DNA from: Dokdonella_A sp035760865 | GTDB lineage: Bacteria; Pseudomonadota; Gammaproteobacteria; Xanthomonadales; Rhodanobacteraceae | Assembly: GCA_035760865.1 (NCBI GenBank) | Contig: DASTSE010000006.1 | Span: 1-6,954, forward strand | Length of the DNA: 6,954 nucleotides | Direction of reading: 5' to 3' | Shown here: piece by piece, positions 5,317-6,954 of the stretch | Layout: each line of letters begins with the position of its first letter | Position numbering within the stretch: position 1 is the stretch's first letter | Made by a program: the position numbers and the translations under genes | The notes under the pieces: generated by a model | Databases searched by the model: none | Told to the model about the DNA's origin: nothing | The model's input: only the letters and a program-made list of their open reading frames with translations

Positions 5317-6954
5317 TCAGTCGATCGGCAGGTCCAGCATGAGTTCGCGCGCGTAGCGCACCGGCGGCGAGCCGAACGAGAGCAGCTTGTCGTGGTAGGC
5401 GTGCTGGTCGAATGCGGCTCCGGCCTTCTGCTCGGCCTCCCGGCGAAGGTCGAGGTGCTCCTGCCAGCCGACGAAGTAGGTCGGCAGTTGCGCCGACGTC
5501 AGCTGCGCGCGGGTCCATTTGCCTGCGGCCTCGCGCTCTTCCTGGAACGTGCCGACCGTCATGAGCTTCATCGCGTCGGCGCGGCTCATGCCGTCGACGT
5601 GGATCGCCTGGTCGAGGATCGCATTGGCGATCACGCGCAGGTCCCACTTGAGGTGCACGAGTCGATACAGCGGATCGCGATCGAGGTAGCCTTCGTCGGC
5701 CATGACCTTTTCCGCGTAGACGGCCCATCCCTCAACGAACGCGCCCGAATACAGCACCGCGCGCAGGGTCGACGGGTACGCATTCGAATGCCACAGCTGC
5801 AGGTAATGGCCCGGCATCGCCTCATGGATCGTGAGTTCGTGGATCGAGCGCGTGTTGTACTCGCGCAGGAACGAATCCACCTGCTTCTTCGACCAGTCGT
5901 CCGGGATCGGCGAGACCGCGTAGAACGTGTCGAGCCCCTTGTCGAGCGGGCCTGGCGGATCGCAGTAGGCGAGCGCGACGCCGCGCTGGAACTCGGGCAT
6001 CGTGATGATCTTCACCGGCGCGTCGGGCAGCGAGACGATGCCCTTCTCGCGCACGAACGCGGTCGCCTTCGCGAGCGCGTCCTCGGCGGTCTGCAGCACC
6101 TTGTCGCGCGCGGGGCGATCCTTGTAGGCGAGTTCGAGCGCAGCCTGGATCGCCTTCTGCTGCTGCGCGTCGGTCGGGTGCTCCGGCAGCGCGGGCGCCT
6201 TGCGCCTTCCGGCGAGGACGCCGCGCGCGATCGCGTACATCTCCTCGCGCGTGCCCTTGAGCGCGGCTTCGGCGCGCGTGCGGATCTGCTGGCGCGTGAG
6301 CGGCGAGTTGAGCGCGAACGCGAGCTTGGCGTCGTAGAGTTCAGCGCCGATGCGGAAGTCGCCTTTCGCATTCGGCACGAGTTCGGTGTCGAGCCACTGC
6401 TGCTGCTCCTCGACGGCCTTGCGCAGGTTCGCCGCTGCCGCTTCGAGTCGCTTGCGATCGGCGTCCGGCAGTTCCTTCGCGTGCGGCAGGATCAGCCCGT
6501 CGACGAGGCTGAGCACGCCCTTGTTCTGCTTCGACACGGTCTGCGCATGCACTTTCGGCACGCGCGCGGGGTCGAGGTTCGCGCGCATCTGCGCGAACAG
6601 CGTCGGAAGCTTCTCCATGCGCGCGGTGGCCGCGCGCAGGCGGTCCGGCAGCGGCGCGAACTCGCGTGCCATGAGTCCGTACAGCGCGCCGCCGGCGAGC
6701 TGGCTGTAGAACGTCGGGTCCCAGGCCCAACTGCGCAGGGTTTCGTTCGCGAAGATGTCCGAGCGCAACTGGTTGCGCAGCATGCCGTAGTCGACCTGGT
6801 TCTCGCGCGAGAGCGCGGTGCGGTCGATCCGGTCGAGGTCGGCGAGCATGCCGCGCGAGAACGCGAGCGAGCGGCGCAGCCCGTCCGCGCTGAGGTCGTC
6901 GAGTTCGGCGTCGTGGCGGTGGTCGCCGACCGACGTCGCGGCGACCGGGCTCGC
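5317..6954 (-). CDS. DUF885 family putative metallopeptidase (N-terminus beyond window)
   Basis: The 545 visible residues run from the right edge to the stop at 5317. An ATG at 6849 is not the start: the frame stays open to base 6954 with family-like sequence (ATSVGDHRHDAELDDLS), so the true N-terminus, where a signal peptide or lipobox would be expected, lies outside. The diagnostic feature is HEAMPGHYLQ (coding bases around 5797-5826, visible residues 377-386), the HExxPGH form of a zinc-binding HExxH motif. It is followed about 25 residues later by EGWAVYAE (visible residues 408-415), whose first Glu could be the third zinc ligand. The C-terminal region, including GYLDRDPLYRLVHLKWDLRVIANAILDQ and the ending GSPPVRYARELMLDLP, is also typical of DUF885. 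A zinc-dependent hydrolase or peptidase acting outside the cytoplasm is the likely role, inferred from motifs; the substrate is unknown. Nothing in the neighbourhood suggests a pathway. Confidence 0.93.
   Translation of the reverse strand, partial: ASPVAATSVGDHRHDAELDDLSADGLRRSLAFSRGMLADLDRIDRTALSRENQVDYGMLRNQLRSDIFANETLRSWAWDPTFYSQLAGGALYGLMAREFAPLPDRLRAATARMEKLPTLFAQMRANLDPARVPKVHAQTVSKQNKGVLSLVDGLILPHAKELPDADRKRLEAAAANLRKAVEEQQQWLDTELVPNAKGDFRIGAELYDAKLAFALNSPLTRQQIRTRAEAALKGTREEMYAIARGVLAGRRKAPALPEHPTDAQQQKAIQAALELAYKDRPARDKVLQTAEDALAKATAFVREKGIVSLPDAPVKIITMPEFQRGVALAYCDPPGPLDKGLDTFYAVSPIPDDWSKKQVDSFLREYNTRSIHELTIHEAMPGHYLQLWHSNAYPSTLRAVLYSGAFVEGWAVYAEKVMADEGYLDRDPLYRLVHLKWDLRVIANAILDQAIHVDGMSRADAMKLMTVGTFQEEREAAGKWTRAQLTSAQLPTYFVGWQEHLDLRREAEQKAGAAFDQHAYHDKLLSFGSPPVRYARELMLDLPID

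Overview
The window looks like chromosomal DNA from a high-GC gammaproteobacterium. The tRNA sequences are of gammaproteobacterial type with encoded CCA ends, and the protein families (Atm1-type ABC exporter, DUF4399, DUF885) are common in the Xanthomonadales/Lysobacterales. That order is an inference from overall style; there is no rRNA or other decisive marker here.

Layout, left to right. (1) Positions 2-907 (+): the C-terminal part of a large serine recombinase, cut off by the left edge and visibly less GC-rich than the rest. (2) Positions 908-1149: no gene. A strong intrinsic terminator follows at 1150-1175. (3) Positions 1214-1525 (-): a three-tRNA operon transcribed Ala(GGC) - Glu(TTC) - Asp(GTC), with a good sigma70-type promoter at 1539-1567 and ended by that terminator. 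(4) Positions 1564-2682 (-): an uncharacterised protein with a receiver-like N-terminus, a long Ala/Pro-rich linker and a conserved-looking C-terminal domain. (5) Positions 2807-4639 (-): a complete Atm1/HMT-type ABC exporter with fused permease and ATPase. (6) Positions 4753-5208 (+): a small exported DUF4399 protein, divergent from the exporter across a 113-bp promoter region. (7) Positions 5317-6954 (-): a DUF885-family putative metallopeptidase, complete at its C-terminus and running off the right edge.

How the parts relate. The tRNA operon is an ordinary housekeeping unit, but its -35 box contains the stop codon of the upstream protein gene and no terminator separates the two. The recombinase ends on the far side of the tRNA terminator and converges on it, which suggests that a mobile or accessory segment ends near this cluster. 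The ABC exporter and the receiver-like gene point the same way and may be co-transcribed. The DUF4399 and DUF885 genes converge.

I do not see a clear new multi-gene system. The items most worth a second look are the uncharacterised gene at 1564-2682, the recombinase/tRNA junction, the palindrome between the divergent exporter and DUF4399 genes, and the mismatch in the tRNA-Glu anticodon stem.
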